From Mesorhizobium waimense (GTDB lineage: Bacteria; Pseudomonadota; Alphaproteobacteria; Rhizobiales; Rhizobiaceae), in contig NZ_QZWZ01000017.1 in assembly GCF_003601975.1 (NCBI RefSeq), positions 1 to 64,000 of the forward strand: 64,000 bases of DNA. Reading direction: 5' to 3'. Positions 52,010-61,032 of the stretch are shown piece by piece. Made by a program: the position numbers and the translations under genes. The notes beneath the pieces were generated by a model. The model made no database searches, was not told where the DNA came from, and saw only the letters and a program-made list of their open reading frames with translations. How positions within the stretch are numbered: the first letter of the stretch is position 1; the number at the start of each line of letters is the position of its first letter.

Positions 52010-52106
52010 CCGCATCGGCCCGAAAATCGGAATCGATTTTCGGAAGGCACAATGCGTAGAATCAAAGTGTTAGAGCGTCCTTTGCGCGTCCTAAAGGACG
52101 CGCGGC
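52010..52106. repeat. RIME-like rhizobial composite repeat
   Basis: The stretch has CCGAAAATC/GATTTTCGG (52020-52028 with 52035-52043) and GCGCGTCC/GGACGCGC (52084-52091 with 52096-52103), joined by the run AATGCGTAGAATCAAAGTGT. It follows the form of mosaic intergenic repeats seen in Mesorhizobium. It sits where the glyoxalase gene is cut. Confidence 0.75.
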
Positions 52107-52114
52107 GCTCACAC

Positions 52115-52133
52115 CCTGTGGAGCCTCCACAGG
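52115..52133. repeat. perfect 8-bp hairpin
   Basis: CCTGTGGA (52115-52122) and TCCACAGG (52126-52133) pair around a 3-base loop. It lies in repeat and IS debris with no evident gene; it may be the end of another decayed element. Confidence 0.5.
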
Positions 52134-52156
52134 TTGTCGTGGGTCAGGGCGAGGCG

Positions 52157-52208
52157 GCTGATAGGTGGTGTGGACACTTGTCTGATCGATAAGACGATGG
52201 CGGCGATG
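52157..52208 (-). mobile_element. IS5-family right-end fragment
   Basis: The sequence GGTGGTGTGGAC and following TCTGATCGATAAGACG closely match the right end of the larger IS5 remnant (53961 onwards: GGTGGCGTGGAC, TCTGATCCATAGGACG). In transposase frame it would read AAIVLSIR, like the usual C-terminus. It is joined directly to an IS3 fragment. Confidence 0.6.
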
Positions 52209-52370
52209 AGCGCCTTCCGGCAGACCTCTGGAACCGGCACTCCCTCCCCCGGTCTGCCGCAGAATGAAGGCGATCTGCGGCCTGCGTGAACTTCGACTTT
52301 TTTCATGCCGAAAACTCCGTCTAGACTGGAATTTTCCAGCCCCAACCGGTCCAGAAAACCGGAGCTGTCA
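52209..52370 (-). mobile_element. IS3-family orfA start and left end, degenerate
   Basis: From the ATG at 52306, codons resemble IS3 orfA (lysine-rich start, then QIAFILRQT-like and VPVPEVCRKA in mixed frames), but at least two indels break it. The end TGACAGCTCCGGTTTTCTGG (starting at 52370 on this strand) resembles the IS3-type terminal repeat. Its first three bases are also the stop codon of lrp. It is cut after CRKA by the IS5 fragment. Confidence 0.6.
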
Positions 52371-52829
52371 AAGCGGCAACAATGCGTCAGGCTTCACATC
52401 ACCGATTGATGCGTAAGTGTGCGTTTCCCTGACACCAGGAAGCGGCAGAATCACCCGCTGCAGGAATTCCTGAAACGTCGCCATGTCAGCTATTCGTGCT
52501 TTGACCAGGTAGTCGAAACCACCAATCACCATATGGCATTCGATAATTTCGGGTGCCTTCGCAACAGCCTCGGCAAAGCGATCGAAGACGTGCGGCGCGG
52601 TGTGATCGAGCCTTACCTCGACAAAGACGAGCGTGCCGCGTCCTATCTTTGAGGGCTCCAGCACAGCACGCACTGCGCGGATAAAGCCTTCACTGAAAAG
52701 GCGCTTGATGCGCTGTGATGCGCCGGTCGGTGACAGTCCAACGCGTTGGGCGAGGTCAAGTACCGTCCGGCGACCATCTTCTTGCAATAGCCCGAGCAGC
52801 ATCCGGTCGATACGGTCCAGATCGTTCAT
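52368..52829 (-). CDS. Lrp/AsnC family transcriptional regulator
   Basis: The 153-residue protein has the N-terminal HTH (LLGLLQEDGRRTVLDLAQRVGLSPTGASQRIKRL) and a C-terminal RAM domain (GFDYLVKARIADMATFQEFLQRVILPLPGV). The start at 52829 (MNDLDRIDRML) is family-like. It is divergent from the ornithine-cyclodeaminase-like gene and is likely its regulator, responding to an amino acid. Its stop is in the IS3 end. Confidence 0.92.
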   Translation of the reverse strand: MNDLDRIDRMLLGLLQEDGRRTVLDLAQRVGLSPTGASQRIKRLFSEGFIRAVRAVLEPSKIGRGTLVFVEVRLDHTAPHVFDRFAEAVAKAPEIIECHMVIGGFDYLVKARIADMATFQEFLQRVILPLPGVRETHTYASIGDVKPDALLPL

Positions 52830-52968
52830 TTCGGATTCACACTTTCTTGGGTCTGAATTTGCGATAATCACGCAAAGAGTTCGAAATTGATATATTTCAT
52901 CACGCCAGTTGCCGCAATACGGTTGGAAAAGCACAGAACGCCTAACCGGAACGAAGGCAAGCAACATC
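52830..52968. promoter_or_regulatory. shared lrp/ocd regulatory region
   Basis: The 139-base divergent region is AT-rich compared with neighbours. Lrp-type regulators commonly bind here. No clear inverted repeat was picked out, and no promoter is confidently assigned. Confidence 0.35.
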
Positions 52969-53961
52969 ATGGACAGCACACGACCTGCCTCGAGCAATCA
53001 CGCAAAGGGTGAGATCAAGATTCTCTCGCTGAGCGAAGCGGAGATCAAAAAATGTATCGACCTGCGTAAGCTGCTCGACGCGCTAGCGGACGGGTTCAAA
53101 GCGCTTTCCGACGGCCGTGTCGTCAATCCAGCGCGGCCACAACTCGATATTCCGAATGCAGGCTATTCGTTGGCGATGCCGGCCTGGATGAAGGGCATGC
53201 ATTTGACCGTAAAACTGGTCAACGTGTTCGAAGGCAATATCGCCCGGGGCATCCCAAGTCACCTCGCAACAATACATCTCTTCGATCCAGAAACAGGAAT
53301 GCCTGTTTGCATTATGGATGGCACCTACATCACGGCCGTACGCACGTCCGGCTCGGCCGTCCTCTCGGTACGAGAGCTCGCCAGGCGCAATGCCAAGGTC
53401 GCGACCGTCGTGGGCGCTGGCGTTCAAGCCAGCCAGCACCTTCACCTGTTGTCGCTCGTTCGGGATTTCCAGGAAATCCGAGTTTTCTCGAAGGATTTTG
53501 CTGATGCGCAGGCGCTGGCTTCACGTCATTCCGGTATCACCGCCGTCGAGGACCTCGAGGCCGCGGTACGCTCTTCAGATGTCGTGTGTCTCGCGACGCA
53601 CTCCTACGTCCCAGTGATATCCGCAGAATGGGTTCAACCAGGAACGCACGTTTCCTCGGTTGGTGTCGCGCCACCCGGCGGCGAACTTCCGATCGATTTG
53701 ATCGCTCGCGGCAACCTCTTCGTTGAAACGCGGGATTCCTTCTCGCCAACACCCGTGGGTTGCTGCGAACTTGCAAATATTGATCCCGAGGCAGGCACCG
53801 ATCTTGGTGCCATGTTACTGGGACAGCGACCAGGTCGCACGTCAGATCAGCAGATCACAATCTACAAGGCCATGGGCGTCGCCATGGAAGATATGGTGGC
53901 AGCCGACCTCGCTTACCGCGAGGCCAAACGCCTGGGTGCGGGCCATGCTATTTCTCTCTAG
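52969..53961 (+). CDS. ornithine cyclodeaminase / mu-crystallin family protein
   Basis: The 330-residue enzyme has the NAD-binding loop VVGAGVQASQHLHLL and family segments RPQLDIPNAGYSLAMPAW, CIMDGTYITAVRTSGSAVLS and THVSSVGVAPPGGELP. It may convert ornithine to proline, or act on another amino acid or imine. Codon use is less GC-rich than in neighbours, suggesting recent acquisition. The TAG stop is directly followed by an IS5 right end. Confidence 0.88.
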   Translation: MDSTRPASSNHAKGEIKILSLSEAEIKKCIDLRKLLDALADGFKALSDGRVVNPARPQLDIPNAGYSLAMPAWMKGMHLTVKLVNVFEGNIARGIPSHLATIHLFDPETGMPVCIMDGTYITAVRTSGSAVLSVRELARRNAKVATVVGAGVQASQHLHLLSLVRDFQEIRVFSKDFADAQALASRHSGITAVEDLEAAVRSSDVVCLATHSYVPVISAEWVQPGTHVSSVGVAPPGGELPIDLIARGNLFVETRDSFSPTPVGCCELANIDPEAGTDLGAMLLGQRPGRTSDQQITIYKAMGVAMEDMVAADLAYREAKRLGAGHAISL

Positions 53962-54288
53962 GTGGCGTGGACTGTTATCTGATCCATAGGACGGTTGCTG
54001 CGATGGTGACGACGGCGAGGTAATTTCTCGCCGTCTTCTCGAAGCGTGTAGCGACGCGCCTGGACTGCTTGAGTTTCGAAAAGCAGCACTCGATCAGATG
54101 CCTCTGGGCATAGAGGTGACTATCGAGGGGTGTTTGCGGGCTTTGGACGGGTTGTTTGGGATGACGGCAGTCGCGCGCTTGCGGGCGATCGCCTCGCGCA
54201 GCCTGTTGCGGCCACAGGCGGCGTCGGCCATGACGACGTCTGCGGGCAGGCGTTGCGACCGTTCGAGGAGATTGGGGTGGCAGGATCC
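53962..54288 (-). mobile_element. IS5-family transposase remnant with frameshift
   Basis: On the minus strand, one frame gives LPADVVMADAACGRNRLREAIARK and VIPNNPSKARKH (about 54283-54130). After a one-base loss near 54126-54131, a second frame gives YAQRHLIECCFSKLKQS and TARNYLAVVTIAATVLWIR with stop at 53975-53977. This is the C-terminal half of an IS5/IS427-type DDE transposase. The left end is missing, and the debris abuts the stop codons of two genes. Confidence 0.85.
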
Positions 54289-54289
54289 G

Positions 54290-56878
54290 CTATTTCAGTT
54301 CCAGCAGCCGTTCGAGATAGCTGCGTTCGATGTCGGGACTGAGCGCATTGCCGAGCCGCTTGCGGATTGCTTCCAGGATCTGGCGCGCGCGCTGGACGTC
54401 GATCTCGTCGGGCACCTTCACCTCGGTGCCGTCATCGGGACCCCTTGTGGCGCGCGGCCGGCCGAGCGGGTCGCGGTCGGCGTTCTGCTGGCGCCCGCCC
54501 TGCTCGCTGCCGCCCTCGTCGCCCTGCATGGCCTGCATCTGCTTCATCATGTCCTTGGCGCCCCTGCGCAGCGCCTCCAGCGCGCGGCCCTGGTGGCCGA
54601 CGGCCTGGTCGCCCTCGCCCTCGCCGAGCGCCTGTTCGGCATTGCCCATGGACTTGCCTGCCTCGCCAAATCCCTCACTGGGCTGCATGCCCATGCCTTC
54701 CAGCCCCTTCTTCAGCTGCTCGAGGTCGCCTTGCAGCTTGCCCTGGCCTTCCTGAAGCTGCTTCAGCGCATCGGCGAATTCCTGGGGCGTCATCGGCTTC
54801 GGGCGGGCGAGCGGATCGCGGTCGTCGCCGGGGCCGGGCTTGCCCTCATCCTCGCCGCCGCCGTTTTCGCCAAGCTGCTCGTCGCGGTTCTCGCCACGCT
54901 GGCGCTGGCCGCGCTGCATCTGGTCCATGCGGAAGGTGTCGTTCATCATCTCCTGCTGGCGCCGCATGATCTCGCCCAGCTTGTCCATCTGCTGGCGCAT
55001 CTCGCTGTCTTGCTCGCCGCCGGGCTGGCGACGGCCGGCCTGCAGGTTGTTCATCATGTCCTGCAATTCCGACAAAAGCTGCTGGGCGCGGTCGCGGTCG
55101 CCGGACTTGGCCAGGTTCTCGATTTCGTCCATCATGCGATCGATGTCGCTCTGGCGCAGCTCCTGGCCGTTCTGCTGCATCTGCGGTGCGTTCGGGTTCT
55201 GCTGGGCGCGCTCGGCAAACTCCTGCAGGAACTGGTTCATCGCCTCGCGCAGTTCTTTCATCAACTTGTCGATCTCTGCGTCGCTGGCGCCGTTCTTGAT
55301 AGCGTCCTGCAACGCCTGCTGTGCCTGGCGCAGCCGCCTTTCGGCCGCCGACAGATTGCCTTCCTCGATGCCGAGCGCGATCTCCCAGAGATAGGACACG
55401 ACGTTGCGCAACTGGTCGTCGTTGCCGGCCATCTTCAGCCGGCTGTGGGCGCTCATGATGGCGAGGTAGTGTGCCATATTGTCGAAGGTGTCTTCGGGGC
55501 GCAGCGTGATGGCATCCATCAGGTCGAGCACGCGCGGCTTGGCATTGGCATCGAGCGCCAGCATGCGGCGCTGCTCGATCACGGCTCTCGCCAGCGGATT
55601 GGAGAAGGGCCGTTCCGGCATCACCAGCGTCTTGGTTTCGCTGCTTGCGGTGTGTCCGGCGTCGTCGGTGGCGACGAGCGTCAGCTTGATGTTGCTACCG
55701 GCCCAGACGTGCTCGGTCAGGTCCTTGCTGGTCTTGGCGGCATTGCCCTTGCCGCCGCGGCGCGGCAGCACTAGCGGCAGATCGGGCGGGCCATAGAGCG
55801 GATGCGCATTCGGCGCCTGCGGGTCGGCGGGCACGAAAACCGCCTTGGCGGAGGCGGCGCCATAGTCGTCGTCGATCTGGTAGTTGAGCTCGAAGGCACC
55901 GTTGACAGCACGCTTGGGTTCGCCGACGAAGCGGATCGTCGGCGGTTTGTCCGGGATCACCGCAAAGGCCCATTGGCCGAGGTCGTCCTCGCCCGACTTC
56001 AAAGTCAGCGTGCCGTCGCTGGTCAGCTTGCCGGTGAACTGGCGCACCTTGGGCGCCGCCGTGTTCGCCACGGGCTTGGCTGCTTGCGGCCCGGCCGGGT
56101 CTATGGCGCGGGCATTGCCATTCTTGTCGGCGTAGGCAAGCGTTTCCTCGCCCGAGCCGCCGGTGACGCGCAGCGAGACATCGCTGCCTTGCGGAACGGT
56201 GAAGGTGGGAGCGGCCTGGTTGGCGTCGGCGGTGAGGAAGATCGGCGGCTTGCCGGTATAGGCAGGCGGCGTCACCCAGGCATCGATGCGCGGCGGAACA
56301 GTGTCGCGCGCCGCGCGCGCCACGAAGCCGTCACTCAACGTGCCGCCGGAGGGGCCGAAGGAGAAGGCGAAGGCGGTGACCAACAACAGCAACGCCACGG
56401 CGCGCAGGCCCCAGCGGTCGCGCTCCGGCACGCGTGTGCGCGGCCGGTCGGCGCCAAGGTTGCCCAGCCGCTCCGCCATGCGTTTCTGGTGTTCGCGCCA
56501 CAGCGCCTGCGAAAAGATACTATCGCGGCCGCTCGGCCGGTCGGTCTGCACCAGAACCGGGCTGTGCAGAAGCTCGTTGGCCGCTTCGATGCGCCGATCA
56601 ATCTCGGCGGCGGACGGCAGGCGGAAGAAACGCAGCGGATAGAGGGCGGCAAGGGCAGCGATGGCGAACGCCGCAAGGAGGCCGATGCGTGCCAGATCGG
56701 GCAGAAGCGGGAACAGGCCGAGCCATGAAACACTGAGGAACAGGCTGGCGACAATGATCAGCGGCAGAAGTAATGGCCAGCCGCGTTCGACAACCATTGC
56801 GACCCGCGTCGCCAGCCGGCTCAAGGCAAGACGCCCGGCCAGTCCGCGATCGCCGCTGGAAGTGGGTCGTTCCGTCAT
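54290..56878 (-). CDS. TIGR02302/DUF4175 family membrane protein
   Basis: The 862-residue protein has two or three N-terminal membrane helices (about 34-80), an Ig-like exported or periplasmic region, and a very long Gln/Asn/Met/Gly-rich helical C-terminal half with many basic and acidic repeats (about 540-800). Function is unknown in rhizobia. It ends with the normal SYLERLLELK tail, so the IS remnant beyond the stop has not truncated it. Confidence 0.88.
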   Translation of the reverse strand: MTERPTSSGDRGLAGRLALSRLATRVAMVVERGWPLLLPLIIVASLFLSVSWLGLFPLLPDLARIGLLAAFAIAALAALYPLRFFRLPSAAEIDRRIEAANELLHSPVLVQTDRPSGRDSIFSQALWREHQKRMAERLGNLGADRPRTRVPERDRWGLRAVALLLLVTAFAFSFGPSGGTLSDGFVARAARDTVPPRIDAWVTPPAYTGKPPIFLTADANQAAPTFTVPQGSDVSLRVTGGSGEETLAYADKNGNARAIDPAGPQAAKPVANTAAPKVRQFTGKLTSDGTLTLKSGEDDLGQWAFAVIPDKPPTIRFVGEPKRAVNGAFELNYQIDDDYGAASAKAVFVPADPQAPNAHPLYGPPDLPLVLPRRGGKGNAAKTSKDLTEHVWAGSNIKLTLVATDDAGHTASSETKTLVMPERPFSNPLARAVIEQRRMLALDANAKPRVLDLMDAITLRPEDTFDNMAHYLAIMSAHSRLKMAGNDDQLRNVVSYLWEIALGIEEGNLSAAERRLRQAQQALQDAIKNGASDAEIDKLMKELREAMNQFLQEFAERAQQNPNAPQMQQNGQELRQSDIDRMMDEIENLAKSGDRDRAQQLLSELQDMMNNLQAGRRQPGGEQDSEMRQQMDKLGEIMRRQQEMMNDTFRMDQMQRGQRQRGENRDEQLGENGGGEDEGKPGPGDDRDPLARPKPMTPQEFADALKQLQEGQGKLQGDLEQLKKGLEGMGMQPSEGFGEAGKSMGNAEQALGEGEGDQAVGHQGRALEALRRGAKDMMKQMQAMQGDEGGSEQGGRQQNADRDPLGRPRATRGPDDGTEVKVPDEIDVQRARQILEAIRKRLGNALSPDIERSYLERLLELK

Positions 56879-56991
56879 CGGCCCTTCCTGTCCGGGCGGG
56901 ATAGCCCGAACCTCACGAGTCGAAGTTTACCAGCAAACACGGCAAAGGCGAGGCGGTTCCGAAAACGAGAAGAATTCTTGACCGGTTATGG

Positions 56992-57933
56992 TCAGAATTT
57001 TGCGGGATTGGCGTTCGCACCGCACACCAGAACCGCGACACGCTCGCCCGGCGCTGGCTGGTAGCGGCCGGACAGAACCGCCGCGAAGGCCGCCGCACCG
57101 CCCGGCTCGGAGATGATTCGCACCCGATCCCACAGCGCCTTCTGGGCGGCGATGATGTCGTCGTCGCTGACCAGGAGGGAACGCTCGACATAGGCCTCGG
57201 CGATCGGGAACATCATTTCACCCACCCGCTTCGGCGCCAGCGAATCAGCGGCGATGCCTTCGGCCGGCGCGTCGACGGGCCGTCCGGCCTCGAAGGCGAG
57301 ATGCAGCGTCGGCGCGCCTTCTGGCTCGACGGCGACGATCCTGATGCGGCCGGCAAACCAGGCGGCGATGCCGCCGATCAGGCCACCGCCACCGACGGCG
57401 ACCAGCAAGGTGTCGATCTCGGGCAGGTCGGCCTCAATTTCGAGACCGAGCGTGCCTTGCCCGACCAGCGTCTCCTCCTGGTTAAAAGCGTGGATCTGCA
57501 ACGCGCCGGTTTTCTCGGCGAAGCTTTCGCTGGCGGCCAGTGCCTCGGCATAGCGGGCGCCGCCGACGATCAGTTCGGCGCCGTAGCCGCGGATGCGGTC
57601 GAGCTTGGCCGGCGGGCTGACTTCCGGAACGAAGATGGTGGCCTTGTGGCCAAGCCGCATGGCGGCATAGGCGACCGCCGCGCCGTGATTGCCGCCCGAC
57701 GCGGCGACGACGCCGGCCGCGGGCACGGGACGTTCGAGGAGGTTGGTGAAGGCACCGCGTGCCTTGAACGAGCCGGAGTGCTGCAGGCATTCGAGCTTGA
57801 GGTCGACGGCCAGGGGCGAGCGGCCGAAATCGGCCTTGTCGACGCGCAGCACCGGCGTGTGGCGCACGAAGGGACGGATGCGCGGCTCCATCGCGGCAAT
57901 GCGTTCGCGGGTGATCAAGATGCCGTCGGCCAT
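56992..57933 (-). CDS. threonine/serine dehydratase-like PLP enzyme
   Basis: The 313-residue fold type II PLP enzyme has the Schiff-base lysine (Lys57) in SGSFKARGA, the phosphate-binding loop VGGGGLIGGIAAW and the ASGGNHGAAVAYA motif. It probably deaminates threonine or serine; being single-domain, it is not the ACT-regulated IlvA form. It lies upstream of lysA in the other sense of the same strand, with no shared control visible. Confidence 0.88.
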   Translation of the reverse strand: MADGILITRERIAAMEPRIRPFVRHTPVLRVDKADFGRSPLAVDLKLECLQHSGSFKARGAFTNLLERPVPAAGVVAASGGNHGAAVAYAAMRLGHKATIFVPEVSPPAKLDRIRGYGAELIVGGARYAEALAASESFAEKTGALQIHAFNQEETLVGQGTLGLEIEADLPEIDTLLVAVGGGGLIGGIAAWFAGRIRIVAVEPEGAPTLHLAFEAGRPVDAPAEGIAADSLAPKRVGEMMFPIAEAYVERSLLVSDDDIIAAQKALWDRVRIISEPGGAAAFAAVLSGRYQPAPGERVAVLVCGANANPAKF

Positions 57934-57980
57934 GGCTTGCTCCTCGGGATCGAAGCGGACGTTCGTTTCGGGACGACGGC

Positions 57981-59249
57981 CTATTTCAACCAGTCGGGCA
58001 CCGAATCCAGTCCGATCAGTTCGTCATAGGTCTGGCGCGGGCGCACGACATGGAAACGGTCGCCGTCGACCAGCACTTCCGGCACCAGGAGCCGGGTGTT
58101 GTAGGTTCCGGCCTGGACCGCGCCATAGGCGCCGGCGGTGGAAATCGCGATCAGGTCGCCGGCCTTCAGCCTGGGCAGGTCGCGATCGAGGCCGATATAG
58201 TCGCCGGTCTCGCAGACCGGGCCGACCACGTCGACCGTCATGCGCGGTGCCGCCGCCGGCTGCTGCACCACCGGCCTGATGTCGTGGAAGGCGTCGTAGA
58301 GCGTCGGCCGGATCAGGTCGTTCATGGCGGCGTCGACGACGAGGAAATTCTTGGCGTCGCCTTCCTTCACGAAGATCACTTCCGAGACCAGGATCCCGGC
58401 ATTGCCGACGATCAGGCGGCCCGGTTCGAACATCACCTTGAGGCCGAGCTTGGTGACATGCTTGCGCACGATCTCGGCATAAGCGTCGGGCAGTGGCGGC
58501 GGGCTGTTGTCGACGCGGTAGGGAATGCCGAGGCCACCGCCGAGATCGACATGCTCGATCGCATGGCCGTCGGCGCGCAGCGCGCCGACCAGATCGACGA
58601 GCAGGGCAAAGGCATCGTCGAAGGGCTGCAACTCGGTGATCTGGCTGCCGATATGGGTATCGATGCCGGTGACCTTGATGCCCGGCAGGCCTGCCGCGTG
58701 GGCATAGACCTGCCGCGCCTTCTGCCAGGCAATGCCGAACTTGTTCTCGGCCTTGCCGGTGGAGATCTTCTTGTGGGTCCTGGCGTCGACATCCGGGTTG
58801 ATGCGCAGCGAGACCGGCGCCACCTTGCCGAGTGTCGCGGCGCGGGCGGAAAGCAATTCGAGTTCGGGCTCGGATTCGACATTGAAGCAGAGGATGCCGG
58901 CTGAAAGCGCGAAATCCATTTCACGCGCGGTCTTGCCGACGCCTGAAAACAGGATTTTGCTGGCCGGGACGCCGGCGGCCAGCGCGCGGCGCAACTCGCC
59001 CTCCGACACGACGTCGGCCCCGGCGCCGAGTCTGGCCAGCGTGCGCAGCACCGCCTGGTTGGAGTTCGCCTTCATGGCATAGCAGACCAGCGCGTCGAGC
59101 CCGGCAAAGGCCTGGGCAAAGACGCGAAAATGCCTGGTCAGCGTCGCCGTCGAATAGCAGTAGAACGGCGTGCCGACACTTGCGGCGATATCTGGTATCG
59201 CCACGTCCTCAGCGTAGAGCACGCCGTCGCGGTAGTCGAAATGGTTCAC
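57981..59249 (-). CDS. lysA: diaminopimelate decarboxylase
   Basis: Decarboxylates meso-diaminopimelate to lysine. The 422-residue PLP enzyme has Lys60 (CYAMKANSNQA), the HIGSQI segment, the EPGRLIVGNAG motif, and the GPVCETGDYI cysteine and YNTR segment for substrate binding. It is followed upstream in the transcript by lptM and argH, an order common in alphaproteobacteria. Confidence 0.95.
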   Translation of the reverse strand: MNHFDYRDGVLYAEDVAIPDIAASVGTPFYCYSTATLTRHFRVFAQAFAGLDALVCYAMKANSNQAVLRTLARLGAGADVVSEGELRRALAAGVPASKILFSGVGKTAREMDFALSAGILCFNVESEPELELLSARAATLGKVAPVSLRINPDVDARTHKKISTGKAENKFGIAWQKARQVYAHAAGLPGIKVTGIDTHIGSQITELQPFDDAFALLVDLVGALRADGHAIEHVDLGGGLGIPYRVDNSPPPLPDAYAEIVRKHVTKLGLKVMFEPGRLIVGNAGILVSEVIFVKEGDAKNFLVVDAAMNDLIRPTLYDAFHDIRPVVQQPAAAPRMTVDVVGPVCETGDYIGLDRDLPRLKAGDLIAISTAGAYGAVQAGTYNTRLLVPEVLVDGDRFHVVRPRQTYDELIGLDSVPDWLK

Positions 59250-59301
59250 GAGAGTGGTTCCGGAAGTTGGAGCACGATGAGATCGGGTGATCTCATCGGC
59301 T

Positions 59302-59508
59302 CTAGAGCAGCGGGTCGAGAATGAACTTCTTGTCCTCGACCGGTTTTTCCGGCTCCGGCGGCACGGGCTGCTTGGCTTTCTCGGCGTCCTTGCGGGCCTG
59401 CACGGCGGCCTCGTAAGGGGTGTCGAGGCCGGCCTTCCTGCCGCAGGCCGTCACGGCTGCCATCGCCGCCAGCAACGTCAGCGTCACCAAAATCCTGCTT
59501 CCGGTCAT
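59302..59508 (-). CDS. lptM: small lipoprotein LptM-like
   Basis: The 68-residue product has a lipoprotein signal with lipobox VTAC (Cys near residue 22), then GRKAGLDTPYEAAVQARKD and a Pro/Glu-rich tail. LptM (YifL) helps assembly of the LPS transporter LptD in Gram-negatives. Size and placement between argH and lysA fit. Confidence 0.75.
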   Translation of the reverse strand: MTGSRILVTLTLLAAMAAVTACGRKAGLDTPYEAAVQARKDAEKAKQPVPPEPEKPVEDKKFILDPLL

Positions 59509-59596
59509 CGATCCATCCGTCCGAGAAAAATCCGTTGCCTGCTTCTAGCGAAATTTTTGGGCCTTTGCACCCCGGCAAATCAGGCCGCTGCCGAGG

Positions 59597-60997
59597 TCAC
59601 GCCTTGGCCAGCCGCTTTTTCCAGTAGCGGATCTGCTTCCTCACTTCCGATGGCGCGGTGCCGCCGAAGCTTACGCGGCTCTTGACCGAGTTCTGCACGG
59701 CCAGCACCGAAAAAATGTCGGCGGTGATGCCGGGATGGATCGATTGCAGATCCTCGAGCGAGAGCTTCTCCAGCCCTACCTTCTTCTCCTCGGCCAGCGC
59801 CACCGCGCGACCGGTGACGTGATGCGCTTCGCGGAAGGGGAGACCGAGCGTGCGCACCAGCCAGTCGGCAAGGTCGGTCGCGGTCGCATGGCCGGAGCCG
59901 GCCGCCTTCTTCATGGCGGTGGCATTCACCGTCATGTCGCGCACCATGCCGGTCATCGCCGCCAGCATCAGGTCGAGCGTTTCGGCAGCGTCGAAGACGG
60001 ATTCCTTGTCTTCCTGCATGTCCTTGCCATAGGTCAGCGGCATGCCCTTCATGACCGTCAGCAGACCGACCAGATGGCCGGTGACGCGGCCGGTCTTGCC
60101 ACGCACCAGTTCGGCGGCGTCGGGGTTCTTCTTCTGCGGCATGATCGAGGAGCCGGTGGAGAAACTATCCGACAGTCGGACGAAGCCGAATTGCGGCGTC
60201 GACCAGATGATGATCTCCTCGGCCAGCCGCGACAGATGCGTGGCGCAGATCGCTGCCAGCCCCAGGAACTCGAGCGCGAAATCGCGGTCCGAAACGCTGT
60301 CCAGCGAATTGCGCATCGGCTCGCGGAAGCCGAGCGCCTTGGCGGTCTGGTGGCGGTCGATGGCAAAGCTGGTGCCGGCAAGCGCTGCCGCACCGAGCGG
60401 GCTTTCGTCCATGCGTTCGATGGCGTCGCGAACACGCGACAGGTCTCGCGAGAACATCTCGACATAGGCCATGCAGTGATGGCCGAAAGTCACCGGCTGC
60501 GCGGCCTGCATGTGGGTGAAGCCCGGCATCACGGTTGCCGCGTGCTCCTCGGCCCGCTCCAGGAAGGCCGCGATCAGCCCCTTCAGCGCTTCGGCGACGC
60601 GCAAGCACTCGTCCTTGACCCAAAGCCGGAGGTCGACCGCCACCTGGTCGTTGCGCGAACGAGCGGTGTGCAGGCGGCCGGCGGCCGGGCCGATCAGATC
60701 GGCGAGGCGAGCCTCGATATTCATGTGGATGTCTTCCAGCCGGGTCGAGAATTCGAAGCTGCCGGCCTCGATCTCTTTCAGAATCGTGTTCAGCCCGTGA
60801 GCGATTTTTTCTTGATCGGCCGCCGAAATAATGCCCGTTTCGGCCAACATTTCGCTATGCGCGATCGAGCCTTTGATGTCCTGCGCGTAGAGTTTGCGGT
60901 CGAACGAGATCGATGCGTTGATCGCTTCCATGATCGCGGCCGGACCCGAGGCAAAACGTCCGCCCCACATCTGGTTGCTGGCCTTCTTGTCGCTCAT
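59597..60997 (-). CDS. argH: argininosuccinate lyase
   Basis: Cleaves argininosuccinate to arginine and fumarate. The 466-residue protein has the fumarase-family signature GSSIMPQKKNPDA, TARSRNDQVAVDLRLW near 112 and TPGFTHMQ-type QAAQPVTFGHH for binding. It is at the head of the argH-lptM-lysA cluster. It is divergent from tlpA across a 35-base gap, so the promoters overlap. Confidence 0.96.
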   Translation of the reverse strand: MSDKKASNQMWGGRFASGPAAIMEAINASISFDRKLYAQDIKGSIAHSEMLAETGIISAADQEKIAHGLNTILKEIEAGSFEFSTRLEDIHMNIEARLADLIGPAAGRLHTARSRNDQVAVDLRLWVKDECLRVAEALKGLIAAFLERAEEHAATVMPGFTHMQAAQPVTFGHHCMAYVEMFSRDLSRVRDAIERMDESPLGAAALAGTSFAIDRHQTAKALGFREPMRNSLDSVSDRDFALEFLGLAAICATHLSRLAEEIIIWSTPQFGFVRLSDSFSTGSSIMPQKKNPDAAELVRGKTGRVTGHLVGLLTVMKGMPLTYGKDMQEDKESVFDAAETLDLMLAAMTGMVRDMTVNATAMKKAAGSGHATATDLADWLVRTLGLPFREAHHVTGRAVALAEEKKVGLEKLSLEDLQSIHPGITADIFSVLAVQNSVKSRVSFGGTAPSEVRKQIRYWKKRLAKA

Positions 60998-61032
60998 CGC
61001 TATAACCCGTGCTCCGGAGCAGTTTTAAGAAA

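Noticed and set aside
52157..54288. Composite transposon carrying lrp and ocd
   Set aside because: Both IS5 ends point the same way, one is only about 50 bases long and joined to IS3 debris, and no complete transposase or target duplication is seen.
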